Shown: in pieces, positions 26,166-34,861 of the stretch
Layout: the number at the start of each line of letters is the position of its first letter
Position numbering within the stretch: position 1 is the stretch's first letter
DNA from: Polaromonas jejuensis NBRC 106434
GTDB lineage: Bacteria > Pseudomonadota > Gammaproteobacteria > Burkholderiales > Burkholderiaceae_C
Direction of reading: 5' to 3'
DNA length: 64,000 nt
Assembly (NCBI RefSeq): GCF_001598235.1
Contig: NZ_BCYO01000001.1
Location: 473,681-537,680 of the forward strand
Made by a program: the position numbers and the translations under genes
Notes under the pieces: model-generated
What the model was told of the DNA's origin: nothing
What the model saw: only the letters and a program-made list of their open reading frames with translations
Database searches by the model: none

Positions 26166-26669
26166 ATGTCGCAGCCAACACCACCAGCGTTTCGTTTTGC
26201 CACCCTGTCCGTGCCGGACAGTCACAGCCATGAGGCTGTGCAGTGGCTTCTCAAGCGTCATTGCTCCATTACACCAGCCCAGCTGGGATGGTTTTACGTG
26301 TCGCTGTGCGTGGTGTCGCTGGGGATTGCGGCATTTTTCTGGTCGCAGGGCGCCACCATGGTGATGCCGTATGCATGGCTGGAGCTGGTGGCAGTGGGGG
26401 CTGCCTTTTTGGTGTATGCCCGTCATGCGGGGGACGGCGAGAAAATCGTCCTGCAGGATGGGCTGCTGGTGGTTGAGCTGGAAACAGCGGGGCGCATGCA
26501 GCGGGAGGAATTCAACCAGGCGTGGGTCCGGATTGAACCCAAGGACGGAGATGGCGCGCTGATTGAGGTGTCGGGCCAGGGGCGATCGGTGCGGGTGGGG
26601 CGGCATGTGCGGCCTGAATTGCGGCCGGCACTGGCCCGTGAGATCCGCCTGGCACTGCGGGCCCGCTGA
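26166..26669 (+). CDS. DUF2244 family membrane protein
   Basis: This 167-residue protein has two membrane helices (about residues 40-58 and 63-80) and a C-terminal soluble domain with LVVELETAGRMQREEFNQAWVRIE. This fits DUF2244, a family often found next to aa3-type oxidase genes in proteobacteria. It opens the second oxidase cluster and is separated from ctaC by a hairpin and a possible promoter. ATG was chosen over an upstream in-frame start lacking a ribosome-binding site. Function unknown. Confidence 0.8.
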   Translation: MSQPTPPAFRFATLSVPDSHSHEAVQWLLKRHCSITPAQLGWFYVSLCVVSLGIAAFFWSQGATMVMPYAWLELVAVGAAFLVYARHAGDGEKIVLQDGLLVVELETAGRMQREEFNQAWVRIEPKDGDGALIEVSGQGRSVRVGRHVRPELRPALAREIRLALRAR

Positions 26670-26716
26670 GGGGCGTGTTGAGAACAGATGTCCTGAAAGT
26701 CTTGAGTCAGCTTGAG

Positions 26717-26749
26717 AGCGGCGGGGTGACCCGCCGCTAACTTTATAAT
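26717..26749 (+). promoter_or_regulatory. Hairpin and TATAAT element before ctaC
   Basis: A perfect nine-base inverted repeat AGCGGCGGG/CCCGCCGCT with a GTGA loop (26717-26738) lies directly before TATAAT (26744-26749). It may terminate the DUF2244 message while a separate promoter starts ctaC. No clear -35 hexamer is visible at normal spacing, which may mean an activator is needed. Confidence 0.45.
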
Positions 26750-26795
26750 CAGCCGGTTAATTTGGTCGGTAATTGAAGCAAAAAAAGTGATCACG

Positions 26796-27998
26796 ATGAA
26801 CGTAAGCAACACCATGGGCAAAATGACACGGCTTGGCATGCAGCATGCGGGCACAATTCTGGTATCTGCGGTTGCCTGGGTCAGCAGTGCTGCTTACGCC
26901 GTGAATGATTTGCCCGGTGGTCCGGCGGTCAATCAGCTCAATCTGCATCCTGCGGTCACCAAAATCGCCGAAGAGCAGCAATGGTTGCACTGGTTCATGA
27001 TGGCCATTTGCCTTGCGATTTTCGTGGCTGTCTTCGCCGTGATGTTTTACTCCATCCTGAAGCACCGCAAATCGGTGGGTCACAAGTCGGCCAACTTCCA
27101 TGAGTCCACCGCGGTTGAAATCGCCTGGACGGTAGTGCCATTCATCATTGTGATTGCCATGGCCTTGCCCGCCACCAAGGCGCTGGTGGCCCAGAAAGAC
27201 ACGACCAACGCCGACCTCACCATCAAGGCCACGGGCATCCAGTGGAAATGGGGTTACGACTACATCAAGGGCGAGGGCGAAGGCATTGGTTTTGTCTCCA
27301 CGCTCGACAACTCGCAGCGCGAAATGTCTGACCGGGGTGGCCCGAAAGCCAGCGAAGCGCCTGACGACTACCTGCTCAAGGTTGACAATCCGCTGGTCAT
27401 TCCCGTCAACAAGAAAGTCCGCATCATCACGACGGCCAGTGACGTGATTCATTCCTTCGCGGTGCCGGCCTTCGGTATTCATCAGGACGCGATTCCCGGC
27501 TTTGTGCGCGACACCTGGTTTCGGGCGGAGAAGGTCGGTGATTATTACGGTCAGTGTGCCAAGATTTGCGGCAAGGAGCATTCCTACATGCCGATCCACG
27601 TGAAGGTGGTTTCTGCGGAAGACTACAGCGCCTGGGTGGCCGTCAAGGCCAAGGAGGCCGCGGCCAAAGCGGATGATCCGTCCAAGGTCTGGACGCTGGT
27701 GGACCTCAAGGCCCGCGGCGAAAAGGTTTACGCCGCCAACTGTGCCGCCTGCCACCAGCCCAACGGCAAGGGTGCCGGCCCGATCAAGCCGCTGGACGGC
27801 TCTGCCATCGTGCTGGACGCGGACCACGCCAAGCAAATCCATACCGTACTCAATGGCGCTGCTGCCGGTGCCATGCCCTCCTGGAAGTCGCTGAGCGACA
27901 CTGACATTGCCGCCGTGGTGAGCTACACCAAGAACAACTGGTCCAACCAGACCGGCCAGATTGTTCAGCCCGCTGAAGTGCAGGCCGCGCGCAAGTAA
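26796..27998 (+). CDS. ctaC: Cytochrome c oxidase subunit II with C-terminal cytochrome c
   Basis: The 400-residue protein has a signal-like N-terminus, two membrane helices, a CuA domain with C254, C258, H262 and M265 (CAKICGKEHSYM) and a fused cytochrome c domain with CAACH at 316-320. It receives electrons from cytochrome c and passes them to the aa3 centre in CtaD. ATG at 26796 is preferred over a GTG three codons earlier. Both oxidases in the window thus have a subunit II fused to cytochrome c. Confidence 0.92.
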   Translation: MNVSNTMGKMTRLGMQHAGTILVSAVAWVSSAAYAVNDLPGGPAVNQLNLHPAVTKIAEEQQWLHWFMMAICLAIFVAVFAVMFYSILKHRKSVGHKSANFHESTAVEIAWTVVPFIIVIAMALPATKALVAQKDTTNADLTIKATGIQWKWGYDYIKGEGEGIGFVSTLDNSQREMSDRGGPKASEAPDDYLLKVDNPLVIPVNKKVRIITTASDVIHSFAVPAFGIHQDAIPGFVRDTWFRAEKVGDYYGQCAKICGKEHSYMPIHVKVVSAEDYSAWVAVKAKEAAAKADDPSKVWTLVDLKARGEKVYAANCAACHQPNGKGAGPIKPLDGSAIVLDADHAKQIHTVLNGAAAGAMPSWKSLSDTDIAAVVSYTKNNWSNQTGQIVQPAEVQAARK

Positions 27999-28089
27999 GT
28001 CCCGTTTTACCTCGCAGATTTAATTGGTCGGCCGGATCGACGTCGGCCGCAAAAAAAGCTACAGGCACAAGCCACCAAAGGAAGCCAAG

Positions 28090-29727
28090 ATGAGTGCAGT
28101 TCTAGACCATCACGATCATCACGCGCATGATGACCACGACCACCATGCCCCGACGGGCTGGCGTCGCTGGGTGTTTGCCACCAACCACAAGGACATTGGC
28201 ACGCTGTACCTGCTGTTCAGCTTTTTCATGCTGATGTTTGGTGGTGTGCTGGCGCTGATGATCCGTGCCGAGCTGTTCCAGCCTGGCCTGCAATTCGTGA
28301 ACCCTGAGCTCTTTAACCAGCTCACCACCATGCACGGCCTGATCATGGTGTTCGGCGCCATCATGCCGGCCTTTGTGGGCTTTGCGAACTGGATGATCCC
28401 GCTGCAGATCGGCGCATCCGACATGGCCTTTGCGCGTATGAACAACTTCAGCTTCTGGCTGCTGATTCCGTCCGGGCTGATGCTGGCCAGCTCGTTCTTC
28501 ATGCCTGGCGGCGCACCCGCCGGCGGCTGGACGCTGTACGCGCCGCTTTCGCTGCAAATGGGTCCGTCCATGGACGCCGGCATTTTTGCATTGCACATCA
28601 TGGGCGCCTCGTCCATCATGGGTTCGATCAACATCATCGTGACCATCCTCAACATGCGCGCGCCCGGCATGACGCTGATGAAGATGCCGATGTTCTGCTG
28701 GACCTGGCTGATCACCGCCTACCTGCTGATCGCCGTGATGCCCGTGCTGGCCGGCGCCATCACCATGACGCTGACTGACCGCCACTTTGGCACCAGCTTC
28801 TTCAACCCCGCCGGCGGCGGCGACCCGGTGATGTTTCAGCACATTTTCTGGTTCTTCGGTCACCCCGAGGTGTACATCATGATCTTGCCGGCCTTCGGCA
28901 TCATCAGCCAGATCATTCCTGCCTTCTCGCGTAAACGCCTCTTCGGCTACGCCTCCATGGTGTACGCCACGGGTTCCATTGCCATCCTGAGTTTTGTCGT
29001 GTGGGCGCACCACATGTTCACCACCGGCATGCCGGTCACCGGTCAGCTGTTCTTCATGTACTCGACCATGCTGATCGCAGTGCCCACCGGCGTGAAGGTG
29101 TTCAACTGGATTGCCACGATGTGGAAGGGTTCCATGACGTTTGAGACCCCCATGCTGTTCGCCGTGGGCTTCATTTTTGTGTTTACGGTGGGCGGCCTGT
29201 CGGGCGTGATTCTTTCTGTGGCACCTATCGACATCCAGCTGCAGGACACCTACTACGTGGTGGCTCATTTCCACTATGTTCTGGTGGCGGGCTCGCTGTA
29301 TGCGTTGTTCGCGGGCTACTACTACTGGTCGCCCAAGTGGACCGGCGTGATGTACAACGAAACCCGCGGCAAGATCCACTTCTGGTGGTCGCTGATTTCC
29401 TTCAACGTGACCTTCTTCCCGATGCACTTCCTGGGCCTGGCCGGCATGCCGCGCCGCTATGCCGACTACCCGATGCAGTTTGCCGACTTCAATGCGGTGG
29501 CCAGCGTGGGCGCCTTCTTCTTCGGCTTTGCCCAGGTGTATTTCTTCCTGTTCATTGTGGTGCCTACCATGCGTGGCAAAGGCGAACCGGCCAAGCAAAA
29601 CCCCTGGATGGACGAAGGCGGCAAGGGTGCGCAAGGCCTGGAGTGGGAAGTCCCATCGCCCGCGCCTTTCCATACGTTTGAAACCCCGCCCAGGCTGGAT
29701 GCCACGGCAACCCGCGTGATTGGTTGA
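28090..29727 (+). CDS. ctaD: aa3-type cytochrome c oxidase subunit I, His-rich N-terminus
   Basis: The 545-residue subunit has the canonical heme a, heme a3 and CuB histidines (TTMHGL, WAHHMF, VAHFHYV), the FGHPEVY motif with cross-linked tyrosine, and intact D- and K-channel residues ([22 protein letters not shown]). The N-terminal 22 residues hold about ten histidines interleaved with aspartate, just before the first helix at [12 protein letters not shown]. This tail might bind copper or zinc near the membrane. The ATG has AAGGA upstream. It is the main subunit of the second oxidase. Confidence 0.95.
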   Translation: MSAVLDHHDHHAHDDHDHHAPTGWRRWVFATNHKDIGTLYLLFSFFMLMFGGVLALMIRAELFQPGLQFVNPELFNQLTTMHGLIMVFGAIMPAFVGFANWMIPLQIGASDMAFARMNNFSFWLLIPSGLMLASSFFMPGGAPAGGWTLYAPLSLQMGPSMDAGIFALHIMGASSIMGSINIIVTILNMRAPGMTLMKMPMFCWTWLITAYLLIAVMPVLAGAITMTLTDRHFGTSFFNPAGGGDPVMFQHIFWFFGHPEVYIMILPAFGIISQIIPAFSRKRLFGYASMVYATGSIAILSFVVWAHHMFTTGMPVTGQLFFMYSTMLIAVPTGVKVFNWIATMWKGSMTFETPMLFAVGFIFVFTVGGLSGVILSVAPIDIQLQDTYYVVAHFHYVLVAGSLYALFAGYYYWSPKWTGVMYNETRGKIHFWWSLISFNVTFFPMHFLGLAGMPRRYADYPMQFADFNAVASVGAFFFGFAQVYFFLFIVVPTMRGKGEPAKQNPWMDEGGKGAQGLEWEVPSPAPFHTFETPPRLDATATRVIG

Positions 29728-29743
29728 GCGGCCGGCTACTGAC

Positions 29744-29854
29744 ATGAAACCTGAGCAAAAGAAAAGCAATCTCCGGCTGGCACTGATACTGGCTTCGGTC
29801 GCACTCGTCTTTTTCCTGGGCTTCATGGCCAAGATGATTTTTCTGAGCCACTGA
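29744..29854 (+). CDS. Cytochrome oxidase small assembly protein (36 aa)
   Basis: A 36-codon gene lies 16 bases after ctaD and 34 bases before ctaG. It encodes a short basic N-terminus (MKPEQKKSNLRLA) followed by one hydrophobic helix (LILASVALVFFLGFM) and the tail AKMIFLSH. Position and form match the tiny single-helix proteins called cytochrome oxidase small assembly protein in betaproteobacteria. Its start is ATG. It is below the usual length cutoff for gene finding but the context supports it. Confidence 0.78.
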   Translation: MKPEQKKSNLRLALILASVALVFFLGFMAKMIFLSH

Positions 29855-29888
29855 GCGGATTCGTCCGCTCCAACCAGGTAATACTTCG

Positions 29889-30500
29889 ATGCGGCTCAAG
29901 AGCGAAAACTTCAAGATGATGGGCAAGCTGGGCGTGATCGTGCTCGGCATGTTCTGCTTTGGTTATGCGCTTGTGCCCATTTACAAAACCATTTGCGAGA
30001 TGACCGGCATCAACATCCTGGCGCTGGGCGACCGGGAGATCCCGGGCGCCACGCCCAAATTGCCGGCTAACACGCAGGTGGACCGCACGCGCACCATCAC
30101 GGTGGAGTTTGACGCCAATTCGCGTGGTCCCTGGCATTTCAAGCCAGCCCAGAATACGCTGCAGGTGCATCCCGGCGAGCTGGCCACGGTGATGTATGAG
30201 TTCCAGAACGTGCAGAACCGCACCATGACCGCGCAGGCCATTCCCAGCTACGCACCGGTGCAAGCGGCGGCTCATTTCAACAAGCTGGAGTGTTTTTGTT
30301 TCAGCGAGTACACCCTGGCGCCCGGTGAGAAAAAACAGTGGCCGGTGGCCTTTGTGATCGACCCGAAACTCTCCAGGGATGTGGGCACCATCACGTTGTC
30401 CTACACGTTTTTTGAAGTGGGTGGCAAGACGCCCGCTGCTCCGATGACGTCCAAAGCGACCACGGCCGCTGCGGTGCCAGATCAAAAGCTGGGGGTGTGA
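29889..30500 (+). CDS. ctaG: Cytochrome c oxidase copper chaperone CtaG (Cox11-like)
   Basis: This 203-residue protein has one N-terminal membrane helix (KLGVIVLGMFCFGYALVPIY) and a periplasmic immunoglobulin-like domain with the copper-binding CFCF motif in KLECFCFSEYTL. CtaG delivers copper to CuB of subunit I. It lies within the oxidase operon, as usual, between the small assembly protein and DUF2970. A Ser/Thr/Ala-rich tail of about 20 residues is extra relative to shorter homologues. Confidence 0.93.
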   Translation: MRLKSENFKMMGKLGVIVLGMFCFGYALVPIYKTICEMTGINILALGDREIPGATPKLPANTQVDRTRTITVEFDANSRGPWHFKPAQNTLQVHPGELATVMYEFQNVQNRTMTAQAIPSYAPVQAAAHFNKLECFCFSEYTLAPGEKKQWPVAFVIDPKLSRDVGTITLSYTFFEVGGKTPAAPMTSKATTAAAVPDQKLGV

Positions 30501-30502
30501 GC

Positions 30503-30709
30503 ATGGTTTCGGCCCCTCCCAAGAAAGCATCGCTTTGGCGTACCGTCAAGGCCATCGCATGGTCATTCGTGGGCTTGCGCGCGCGCGGGGCCTATGAAGA
30601 GGACATCAAGAATCTGAGCCCTGTCCATATCATCGTGGTCGGGTTGATTGGTGTTTTTGTATTTGTGGCAGTCCTGGTGCTGCTGGTGAACTGGATAGTG
30701 GCGCGCTAG
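30503..30709 (+). CDS. DUF2970 family single-helix protein
   Basis: The 68-residue protein has a basic N-terminus (KKASLWRTVKAIAWSFVGLR) and a C-terminal membrane helix ending LVNWIVAR, the DUF2970 pattern seen between ctaG and ctaE in Burkholderiales. ATG with GGGGGTG upstream was preferred over a GTG that overlaps the ctaG stop. Its role in oxidase assembly is presumed from position only. Confidence 0.82.
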   Translation: MVSAPPKKASLWRTVKAIAWSFVGLRARGAYEEDIKNLSPVHIIVVGLIGVFVFVAVLVLLVNWIVAR

Positions 30710-30785
30710 AGCGCCGGCGCATGAAACGCGCCACGGTTTGAATGAGAAGTTAGTGGAAATTCGAGAGAAAAACAGGAGTCGAGCG

Positions 30786-31667
30786 ATGTCAGCAACAACC
30801 CCCGGGGCAACCCCTTATTACTTCGTGCCTGGCCCGTCCCGGCATCCGGTCATGGCGGCCATTGGCCTGTTTTTTGTCATTCTGGGTGCCAGCCAGTGGA
30901 TTAACGGTGCCGCTTGGGGCGCCTGGTCGCTGGCCTTTGGCATGCTCTTTTGGCTGGGGACGCTGTTCCAGTGGTTCCGTGATGCTGTTTCCGAGAGCGA
31001 AGGCGGCATGTACGGCTACAAGATTGACCTCTCATTCCGCTGGAGCATGAGCTGGTTCATTTTCTCGGAAGTGATGTTCTTTGGCGCCTTCTTCACCGCC
31101 CTCTGGTGGGCCCGCTCGCACTCGGTGCCGGCGCTGGGCAGCCTGGACAACGCGCTGCTCTGGCCCGATTTCAAGGCCGTCTGGCCCAGCATGGCGGCCG
31201 GCGTGACGGCATCGCCTGCCGACATCATTGAGCCTTTCACGACCATGACGCCGTTCTGGCTACCCACCATCAATACGGCGCTGCTGCTGAGCTCCGGCGC
31301 GACCCTGACCCTTGCCCACCACGCCCTGCGCGAAAACCATCGCGGCCAGACCATTGCCTTCATGTGGATGACGGTGCTGCTCGGCTGCATCTTCCTGGGC
31401 GTGCAGGGCTATGAATACGCTCATGCCTACTCCGAGCTCAACCTCAAGCTCACGTCCGGCGTCTACGGTTCGACCTTTTACATGCTGACCGGTTTTCACG
31501 GTTTCCACGTGTTCGTGGGCATGTTGATGCTGCTGTTCATTACCCTGCGTTTGCAAAAAGGCCATTTCACTGCTGACAGGCATTTCGGTTTTGAAGGTGC
31601 CGCCTGGTATTGGCACTTCGTGGACGTGGTGTGGTTGGGCCTGTATATCGTTGTCTACTGGATGTAA
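30786..31667 (+). CDS. ctaE: Cytochrome c oxidase subunit III
   Basis: The 293-residue protein has about seven helices and the classical subunit III motifs PFWLPTINTALLLSSG, FYMLTGFHGFHVFVG and the C-terminal AWYWHFVDVVWLGLYIVVYW. ATG with AGGAG eight bases upstream was chosen over an earlier in-frame start. It ends the first transcript of the second oxidase cluster before a strong terminator. Confidence 0.94.
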   Translation: MSATTPGATPYYFVPGPSRHPVMAAIGLFFVILGASQWINGAAWGAWSLAFGMLFWLGTLFQWFRDAVSESEGGMYGYKIDLSFRWSMSWFIFSEVMFFGAFFTALWWARSHSVPALGSLDNALLWPDFKAVWPSMAAGVTASPADIIEPFTTMTPFWLPTINTALLLSSGATLTLAHHALRENHRGQTIAFMWMTVLLGCIFLGVQGYEYAHAYSELNLKLTSGVYGSTFYMLTGFHGFHVFVGMLMLLFITLRLQKGHFTADRHFGFEGAAWYWHFVDVVWLGLYIVVYWM

Positions 31668-31715
31668 GTCGGCGGGGCGGGCTGTGCTCGCCATGTCGAG
31701 TTGCAACTGCGCAAT

Positions 31716-31742
31716 AAAAAGGCCGCTTGACGCGGCCTTTTT
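31716..31742. terminator. Bidirectional rho-independent terminator
   Basis: An 11-base perfect stem AAAAAGGCCGC/GCGGCCTTTTT with a five-base loop ends the ctaE message on the plus strand and the DUF2909 message on the minus strand. Confidence 0.93.
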
Positions 31743-31745
31743 ATT

Positions 31746-31967
31746 TTATTTGCCGGCGGGAATGCCGGTTGGTTGGATGTAACCCAGTTTCCAGGCAATC
31801 AGAATGCAGACAAACAGCAAAATCGAGAACCCGACACGGAACGCCAGGGCGCGTGCCATGTTGCTGGTTTTGCGTTTGCCATCGGTGCCGTCTTTCAGCA
31901 TGAAAAAGAGCGCTGAACCTAGGCTGGCGAGTATGGCTATAAATGCCAGTGCTACGAGATAAGTCAT
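31746..31967 (-). CDS. Twin-transmembrane protein (DUF2909)
   Basis: The 73-residue protein has two membrane helices (LVALAFIAILASLGSALFF and VGFSILLFVCILIAWKLG) joined by a short charged loop with KDGTDGKRKT, the pattern of the DUF2909 or twin-transmembrane family found beside SURF1 genes. It is transcribed against the oxidase genes and its start lies only 18 bases from the SURF1 start, so the two share a divergent promoter region. Function unknown. Confidence 0.82.
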   Translation of the reverse strand: MTYLVALAFIAILASLGSALFFMLKDGTDGKRKTSNMARALAFRVGFSILLFVCILIAWKLGYIQPTGIPAGK

Positions 31968-31985
31968 GAACAGGATTATCCGCCC

Positions 31986-32708
31986 ATGATTTTTGCATTG
32001 AAGTCACCCCGTTTCTGGGTGATCACCCTGGCGACGCTGCTGGTGGCCGGGGCGACGTTTTCGCTGGGTCAGTGGCAGCTGCGCCGCGCGGCCCAGAAGC
32101 AGGCCCTGCAGGCTGCCATTGAGTCAAGAAATATGCTTCCAGCCCTTGATGGAAAAGCGCTGGCTGCTATTGAAGATATAGCAAAAGAGCTGCACAGGCG
32201 GGTCTCGGTCCAGGGCGTCTGGCAGCCGGCGCAGACCATTTACCTGGACAACCGTCCCATGGATGGGCGTTCCGGCTTTTGGGTGCTCACACCGCTGTCA
32301 TTGCAGGGCAGCCAGCAGGTGGTTCTGGTGCAGCGCGGCTGGGCACCGCGCAACTTCAGCGACCGTACCCGCCTGCCGGATGTGGCCACGCCCACCGGCG
32401 TCGTGACCGTCGAGGGCCGCATTGCCCCCGCGCCTTCCAAGCTATACGAGTTCAAGGGCGAGGACAGCGGTCGAATCCGGCAAAATCTGGACCTGAACGC
32501 TTTCCGTGCAGAAACCGGTTTGCCCCTGCTTAACGGATCATTGCTACAGACTGGTGCGCCCAGCGACGGGCTGCTGCGCGACTGGCCGGCGCCCAATCTG
32601 GGGGTGGAGAAGCACTATGGCTATGCCTTTCAGTGGTTTGGCATGTGCGGCCTGGTACTCATCCTGTATGTGTGGTTTCAACTGATTCTTCCCTTACGTA
32701 AAAAATGA
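31986..32708 (+). CDS. SURF1 family oxidase assembly protein
   Basis: The 240-residue protein has the SURF1 topology: an N-terminal helix with SLGQWQLRRAAQKQAL, a large periplasmic domain with YLDNRPMDGRSGFWVLTPL and VLVQRGWAPR, and a C-terminal helix after LGVEKHYGYAFQWF. SURF1 helps insert heme A into subunit I. Its stop overlaps the next ATG (ATGA). A GCTAT repeat copy adds or replaces residues AAIEDIAKE in the periplasmic domain. Confidence 0.92.
   Translation: MIFALKSPRFWVITLATLLVAGATFSLGQWQLRRAAQKQALQAAIESRNMLPALDGKALAAIEDIAKELHRRVSVQGVWQPAQTIYLDNRPMDGRSGFWVLTPLSLQGSQQVVLVQRGWAPRNFSDRTRLPDVATPTGVVTVEGRIAPAPSKLYEFKGEDSGRIRQNLDLNAFRAETGLPLLNGSLLQTGAPSDGLLRDWPAPNLGVEKHYGYAFQWFGMCGLVLILYVWFQLILPLRKK
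32166..32182. repeat. GCTAT-N7-ATAGC copy inside the SURF1 gene
   Basis: Exact arms with spacer TGAAGAT. It is read as GCT ATT GAA GAT ATA GC. Preceding CTTCCAGCCCTTGATGG resembles the extended element. Confidence 0.85.
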
Positions 32709-33463
32709 CGCGCGCAACCGTGCGATCAACTGCTGTGACAAAAGACACTCCTGACTCCTCCCTTTCTCGCGGCGCGGCCTCCGGTGCCCCTGCAGCGCAA
32801 GAGCAGCCACTGGGCCTGACGGTCCATGCCATGCCGGTGCTGGACCAGTCCAGTGCACGTGCCGCTGGCTCGGTGGCCGGTCGCTGGAAGATGCTGGCTG
32901 TGCTGCTGGTCTGTGCGGCGCCAGTCATCGCGTCTTATTTCACCTACTATGTGGTCCGCCCTGAAGGGCGCGGCAACTTCGGCGAATTGATTGACCCGCA
33001 GCGCCCCTTGCCAGCCATGGCCACGCAAACCCTGGACGGCCAGACCGGTGACCTGAGGGCCTTGAAGGACCAGTGGCTGCTGATCAGCGTGGCGGGCGGA
33101 GCCTGTGACGCGCACTGCGAGCAAAACCTGTATTTCCAGCGCCAGTTGCGTGAGGCGCTGGGCAAGGAAAAAGAGCGTCTGGACCGGGTCTGGCTGGTCA
33201 ATGACGAAGCGCCGGTGCGCGAGGCCTTGCGGCCGGCCCTGGCCTCCTCGGCCGTGTTGCGCGTGGCGCCCGCCGCGCTGGCCGACTGGCTGCAGCCCGC
33301 GGCGGGGCAGCGCCTGGAAGATCACCTCTATCTGGTAGACCCTATGGGCAACTGGATGATGCGTTTCCCGGCCCATATGGATGCCGCGGCGGCGGCCAAG
33401 GCCAAGCGCGACGTGGACCGTTTGCTGCGCGCCTCCAGCAGTTGGGACAAGGTAGGTCGCTAG
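32705..33463 (+). CDS. SCO-like membrane protein with CxxxC motif
   Basis: This 252-residue protein has a long polar N-terminus, one membrane helix around residues 61-83 and a periplasmic thioredoxin-like domain with C134-x3-C138 (GACDAHCEQN). That is the spacing used by SCO copper chaperones, but without their typical surrounding FGFTxCPDxCP sequence. It is translationally coupled to SURF1 and followed by ctaA. Related proteins in Burkholderiales are often mislabelled as oxidase subunits. A role in CuA assembly or thiol chemistry is inferred. Confidence 0.7.
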   Translation: MTRATVRSTAVTKDTPDSSLSRGAASGAPAAQEQPLGLTVHAMPVLDQSSARAAGSVAGRWKMLAVLLVCAAPVIASYFTYYVVRPEGRGNFGELIDPQRPLPAMATQTLDGQTGDLRALKDQWLLISVAGGACDAHCEQNLYFQRQLREALGKEKERLDRVWLVNDEAPVREALRPALASSAVLRVAPAALADWLQPAAGQRLEDHLYLVDPMGNWMMRFPAHMDAAAAAKAKRDVDRLLRASSSWDKVGR

Positions 33464-33466
33464 GCA

Positions 33467-33560
33467 TATGGCCCCCACGCTCGTCACTGCGTGTACTTCG
33501 CTGCCCCCCGAAGGGGCCGCTGCACCTGCGGCCCGGCAAAGCCGGTTCCGCGGCCCCTGC
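33467..33560. repeat. Dispersed GC-rich repeat (copy 1) before ctaA
   Basis: The intergenic DNA between the SCO-like gene and ctaA contains GTGTACTTCGCTGCCCCCCG followed by AAGGGGCC. The 19-base core at 33500-33518 matches, in reverse complement and with one mismatch, the insert inside ctaA at 34062-34080. Confidence 0.7.
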
Positions 33561-33607
33561 TGGTGTAAAACTCCATCGCGCACGGCAATGGCCGATTCTC
33601 TTTAAAC

Positions 33608-34861
33608 ATGGACACGCAAGACCTTTATAACCTGAGCCCTGCTCTGCGTCTGATGATCATGGGCCTGGCCGTGGCGCTCGGGCCGCTGGGCTGGGTCTGG
33701 GTACGCAACAAGAATGTCCCGGTCGCCAAGCGCCTGCATGTGCTGACCCTGGTCACTTTGTTCCTGACCTTCGACCTGGTCATTTTCGGTGCTTTCACCC
33801 GTTTGACCGACTCCGGCCTGGGCTGCCCCGACTGGCCGGGCTGCTATGGCAGCGCCAGCCCGGTCGGCGCGCAGATGCATATCGAGGCCGCGCAAACCGC
33901 CATGCCCACCGGTCCGGTCACGCACTCCAAGGCCTGGATTGAGATGATCCACCGCTACCTGGCCACGGGTGTCGGGGTGCTGATCCTGACGCTCACCCTG
34001 GCGAGCTGGCTTGAATGCCGACGTCACACGTCCGACCGACGGGCCGCCCCTGGGTCGGACAGCCCCCTCGGGGGGCAGCGTATTACACGAAGTGTTCTCG
34101 AAGAGCGGCGTAGCCAACAGCGTGAAGGCCCGATTTCGCCCTGGTGGCCCACGGCAACGCTGTTCTGGGTGTGCCTGCAGGGGGCGTTTGGCGCTCTCAC
34201 CGTCACGATGAAGCTGTTTCCGGCGATTGTCACCATGCACTTGCTGGGCGGCCTGGCCTTGCTGGCCTTGCTGCGGGCGCAGTCGGCGCGTTATGCGCAG
34301 GCGCAGGGGGTGCTCGCGCCCGTGCCCTTAAGCGCCTATACGCGGTGGTTTGCCATCCTGGCGTTTGCGCTGCTGTGGCTGCAGATCACCCTGGGCGGCT
34401 GGGTCAGCACCAACTACGCGGTGCTCGCCTGCACGGACTTTCCCGGCTGCCAGAATTCGCTCTGGCCGGCCATGGACTTCAGGCAGGGCTTCACGCTGTG
34501 GCGGGAACTGGGCGCGGGGCATGACGGCGCCAACATCAGCTTCCAGGCGCTCACGGCCATCCACTATGTGCACCGCCTGGCGGCCTATCTGGTCTTCGTG
34601 GTGCTGCTGGCGCTGGCGCTTCGCCTGCACCGTGTGCCGGCCCTGCGTGCCCATGCCCGCTGGCTGGGCGGACTGACGCTGTTGCAAGCCGCCACAGGTC
34701 TGAGCAACGTGGTGCTGGGCTGGCCGCTGCTGGCCGCGGTGGCCCACACCGGAGGCGCGGCGGCGCTGGTGGTGGTACTCACCGGTATTGTTTTTTCCAG
34801 TCGCAGCACCTCTGAAGCGGTACCTGCGTCAAAATTGACGACTTCGAGATTGTCCGCATGA
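33608..34861 (+). CDS. ctaA: Heme A synthase with an in-frame repeat insertion
   Basis: The 417-residue membrane protein carries the CtaA features: [20 protein letters not shown] near residue 60, EMIHRYLAT and the heme histidines in the second half ([21 protein letters not shown]). It oxidises heme O to heme A. Between the helix ending LASWLE and [11 protein letters not shown] about 35-40 residues (near 136-176) are arginine-rich and unlike the family; they are encoded by a repeat element. The frame stays open and the stop overlaps ctaB at ATGA. Confidence 0.92.
   Translation: MDTQDLYNLSPALRLMIMGLAVALGPLGWVWVRNKNVPVAKRLHVLTLVTLFLTFDLVIFGAFTRLTDSGLGCPDWPGCYGSASPVGAQMHIEAAQTAMPTGPVTHSKAWIEMIHRYLATGVGVLILTLTLASWLECRRHTSDRRAAPGSDSPLGGQRITRSVLEERRSQQREGPISPWWPTATLFWVCLQGAFGALTVTMKLFPAIVTMHLLGGLALLALLRAQSARYAQAQGVLAPVPLSAYTRWFAILAFALLWLQITLGGWVSTNYAVLACTDFPGCQNSLWPAMDFRQGFTLWRELGAGHDGANISFQALTAIHYVHRLAAYLVFVVLLALALRLHRVPALRAHARWLGGLTLLQAATGLSNVVLGWPLLAAVAHTGGAAALVVVLTGIVFSSRSTSEAVPASKLTTSRLSA
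34017..34137. repeat. Dispersed GC-rich repeat (copy 2) inserted in ctaA
   Basis: The insert contains an 8-base inverted repeat GTCCGACC/GGTCGGAC (34030-34060) and the core GCCCCCTCGGGGGGCAGCG at 34062-34080, the reverse complement of copy 1 apart from one base. Boundaries are estimated from the loss of CtaA-like protein sequence. Confidence 0.7.

Noticed and set aside
28102..29832. 576-codon antisense open frame opposite ctaD
   Set aside because: Histidine- and arginine-rich antisense shadow of a strongly conserved gene, a common artefact in GC-rich DNA.
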